The notes under the pieces: generated by a model
Database searches by the model: none
What the model saw: the letters and a program-made list of their open reading frames with translations, nothing else
Told to the model about the DNA's origin: nothing
IMG/VR virus record: IMGVR_UViG_3300020454_000042
Location: 1 to 31,563 of that record
Source: a virus
DNA length: 31,563 nt
Direction: 5' to 3' (one strand)
Part shown: positions 30,374 through 31,563 of the stretch, in pieces
Layout: every line of letters begins with the position of its first letter
Numbering within the stretch: position 1 is the stretch's first letter
Program-made: the position numbers and the translations under genes

Positions 30374-31563
30374 TATTAAAGAATTGTTTTTGTCCTTTTA
30401 CTATTTCTTTCATTAAGTCACCTGCTTTATTTAGATCAGTTTGTTCTAACATTGATCTACGTTTTAAGTTGGCTTCATCAATTTTGCTACCATATTTTAA
30501 TTCAAGTTCTTTAATTTTCAACTCAAATTCTAACATAGCTTGTCTCATTCTTGCCTCAATTTGTTTTATATCAGTTTCAGCTTTTAGCTGAGCTCTTTGA
30601 TTTTCACCTTGTACCTGTGCAAGAGTTACTTTTTCAAACTCTGTTGGAGGTTTAGGTGGTAATTGTGGCATTTGAGATGCACCAACGTCAGGATCCATAA
30701 AGAAAGGTTCTACACTATTTAGACCTGCATGTTCAACTAATTTTTTCAAAGAATTGTATACGTTTCTTAAATTAACCATTGGTCCATATACATTCTGTTG
30801 AAGTTGTATAGCTTCCATTTGTCTTTGTAAAATAGCATTAGTTAAGATTAATTGTTGTTCTTTTGAACCAGAACCCAATCCTACTTGGACTGTAACATTA
30901 ATTCTATCTTTCCATTCGTAAGGTCTCATTGGTATATACTTACCTCTGATTCTTACAATTTTTTCTTTTTGTTGATATTTACATACCAACTCAAACATTT
31001 TAAGTGCTAGTTCTCTAACACCTGTTTCTGCAAATATTCTAGCAATCAACTCCATTCTCATTTGAGATTGAGTTAATACTTGGTTCATACCAGTTGCAGT
31101 TTTTTGATTTAATGAATCTGCATTTAAACCTTGTGATGTTCTACTTACACCTGTTCTAGTTTCTTTTACAGAATCTAAATAAGCTAACATACCACTAGCT
31201 TGTTCTGTAATTGGTTGTGCTTGTATAGGCATCATTACATTACCAGGTGGTTGTTTAGTTCTAACTATTCCTCCAGGACGATTAGTTAATAAATCATCCA
31301 TAGCTACTTGACCATCTTGTACTGCAACTCTGTTATTATTAGTTAGATACATATTATCTAACATTTGTCTCATAACAGTAGATTTAATTAATTGTATATC
31401 TTCTACTAATTCTGCAATAGATCTACCATGAAATCTATGAGGCATGATAACTGGTGTCATAGATATAAATGGCATTGTATCCATTTCTTCTATACTTAAT
31501 AATTTTTTAGAATCACCAGCTACACAAATCTTTACAAGTTCTGATTTACCATCATCATTAAGA
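30294..31563 (-). CDS. Portal protein, P22-like, 5' end cut by the window (at least 422 aa)
   Basis: The frame is open through the right edge, so the ATG at 31484 is internal and the true start lies outside. The visible part includes FHGRSIAELVEDIQLIKSTV, a Gly-Gly-x-Val-Arg-Thr stretch, a SLNQKTATGMNQVLTQSQMR helix and a Glu/Gln/Lys-rich C-terminal helical region, all typical of P22-type podophage portals. The portal ring is the DNA entry point of the head and contacts the terminase and adaptor. Confidence 0.83.
   Translation of the reverse strand, partial: LNDDGKSELVKICVAGDSKKLLSIEEMDTMPFISMTPVIMPHRFHGRSIAELVEDIQLIKSTVMRQMLDNMYLTNNNRVAVQDGQVAMDDLLTNRPGGIVRTKQPPGNVMMPIQAQPITEQASGMLAYLDSVKETRTGVSRTSQGLNADSLNQKTATGMNQVLTQSQMRMELIARIFAETGVRELALKMFELVCKYQQKEKIVRIRGKYIPMRPYEWKDRINVTVQVGLGSGSKEQQLILTNAILQRQMEAIQLQQNVYGPMVNLRNVYNSLKKLVEHAGLNSVEPFFMDPDVGASQMPQLPPKPPTEFEKVTLAQVQGENQRAQLKAETDIKQIEARMRQAMLEFELKIKELELKYGSKIDEANLKRRSMLEQTDLNKAGDLMKEIVKGQKQFFNNGQGKTDQGGQESRTTSERSPSKDSI

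Noticed and set aside
1-31563. CRISPR array, tRNA genes, integrase/attachment sites, reverse transcriptase with template/variable repeats, or insertion sequences
   Set aside because: None was found by reading both strands. The only repeats seen are the protein modules in the fibre genes and the short leader stem-loops.

Overview
This window is most of the genome of a small, AT-rich (roughly one third G+C) tailed phage with a podovirus-like structural set. The capsid protein resembles the SU10/DUF5309 type, the portal is P22-like, and the tail has a gp4/gp11-type adaptor and a gp10-like tail protein, with large injected proteins and no tail sheath or long tape measure. The lysis genes include a holin of the gene-transfer-agent 3TM type and a small protein resembling DUF6456, both common in Alphaproteobacteria. 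With the low G+C, the cupredoxin-bearing fibre and the many very short genes, this suggests a marine phage of the SAR11/pelagiphage HTVC010P kind. That host assignment is inference; nothing in the window names the host.

Layout. (1) 10-4555, plus strand: about 18 small, tightly overlapping early genes, including an XRE-type regulator, a possible DUF3846 protein and a winged-helix-like protein. (2) 4556-4682: a convergent junction holding three consecutive stem-loops. (3) 6415-4679, minus strand: a protein resembling DnaA domain IV, a DUF6456-like protein, a Ref-like HNH nuclease and two small unknowns. (4) 6395-9313, plus strand: a PD-(D/E)XK nuclease, an SSB-like protein with an acidic tail, small unknown genes and a DUF3310 protein. 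(5) 31563-9301, minus strand: the late region, read from the right edge: portal (5' end cut by the window), scaffold, major capsid protein, head/tail completion proteins, a fibre cluster, internal (ejection) proteins, then lysis genes with a metallophosphoesterase.

How it works together. The phage shows no DNA or RNA polymerase, primase or helicase here. The DnaA-like, nuclease and SSB-like proteins suggest that it recruits the host replisome and supplies only recombination or processing functions. The late region looks like one long transcription unit with stop/start overlaps, one strong stem-loop after the capsid gene and a possible separate promoter in front of the metallophosphoesterase and lysis genes. 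No integrase is seen. Terminase is absent from the window and most likely lies beyond the right edge, upstream of the portal.

All start choices and functional calls come from reading the sequence; no database search was run. Eleven genes below 60 codons were located by hand from start codon, frame and stop. Several sit exactly in the gaps between larger genes.
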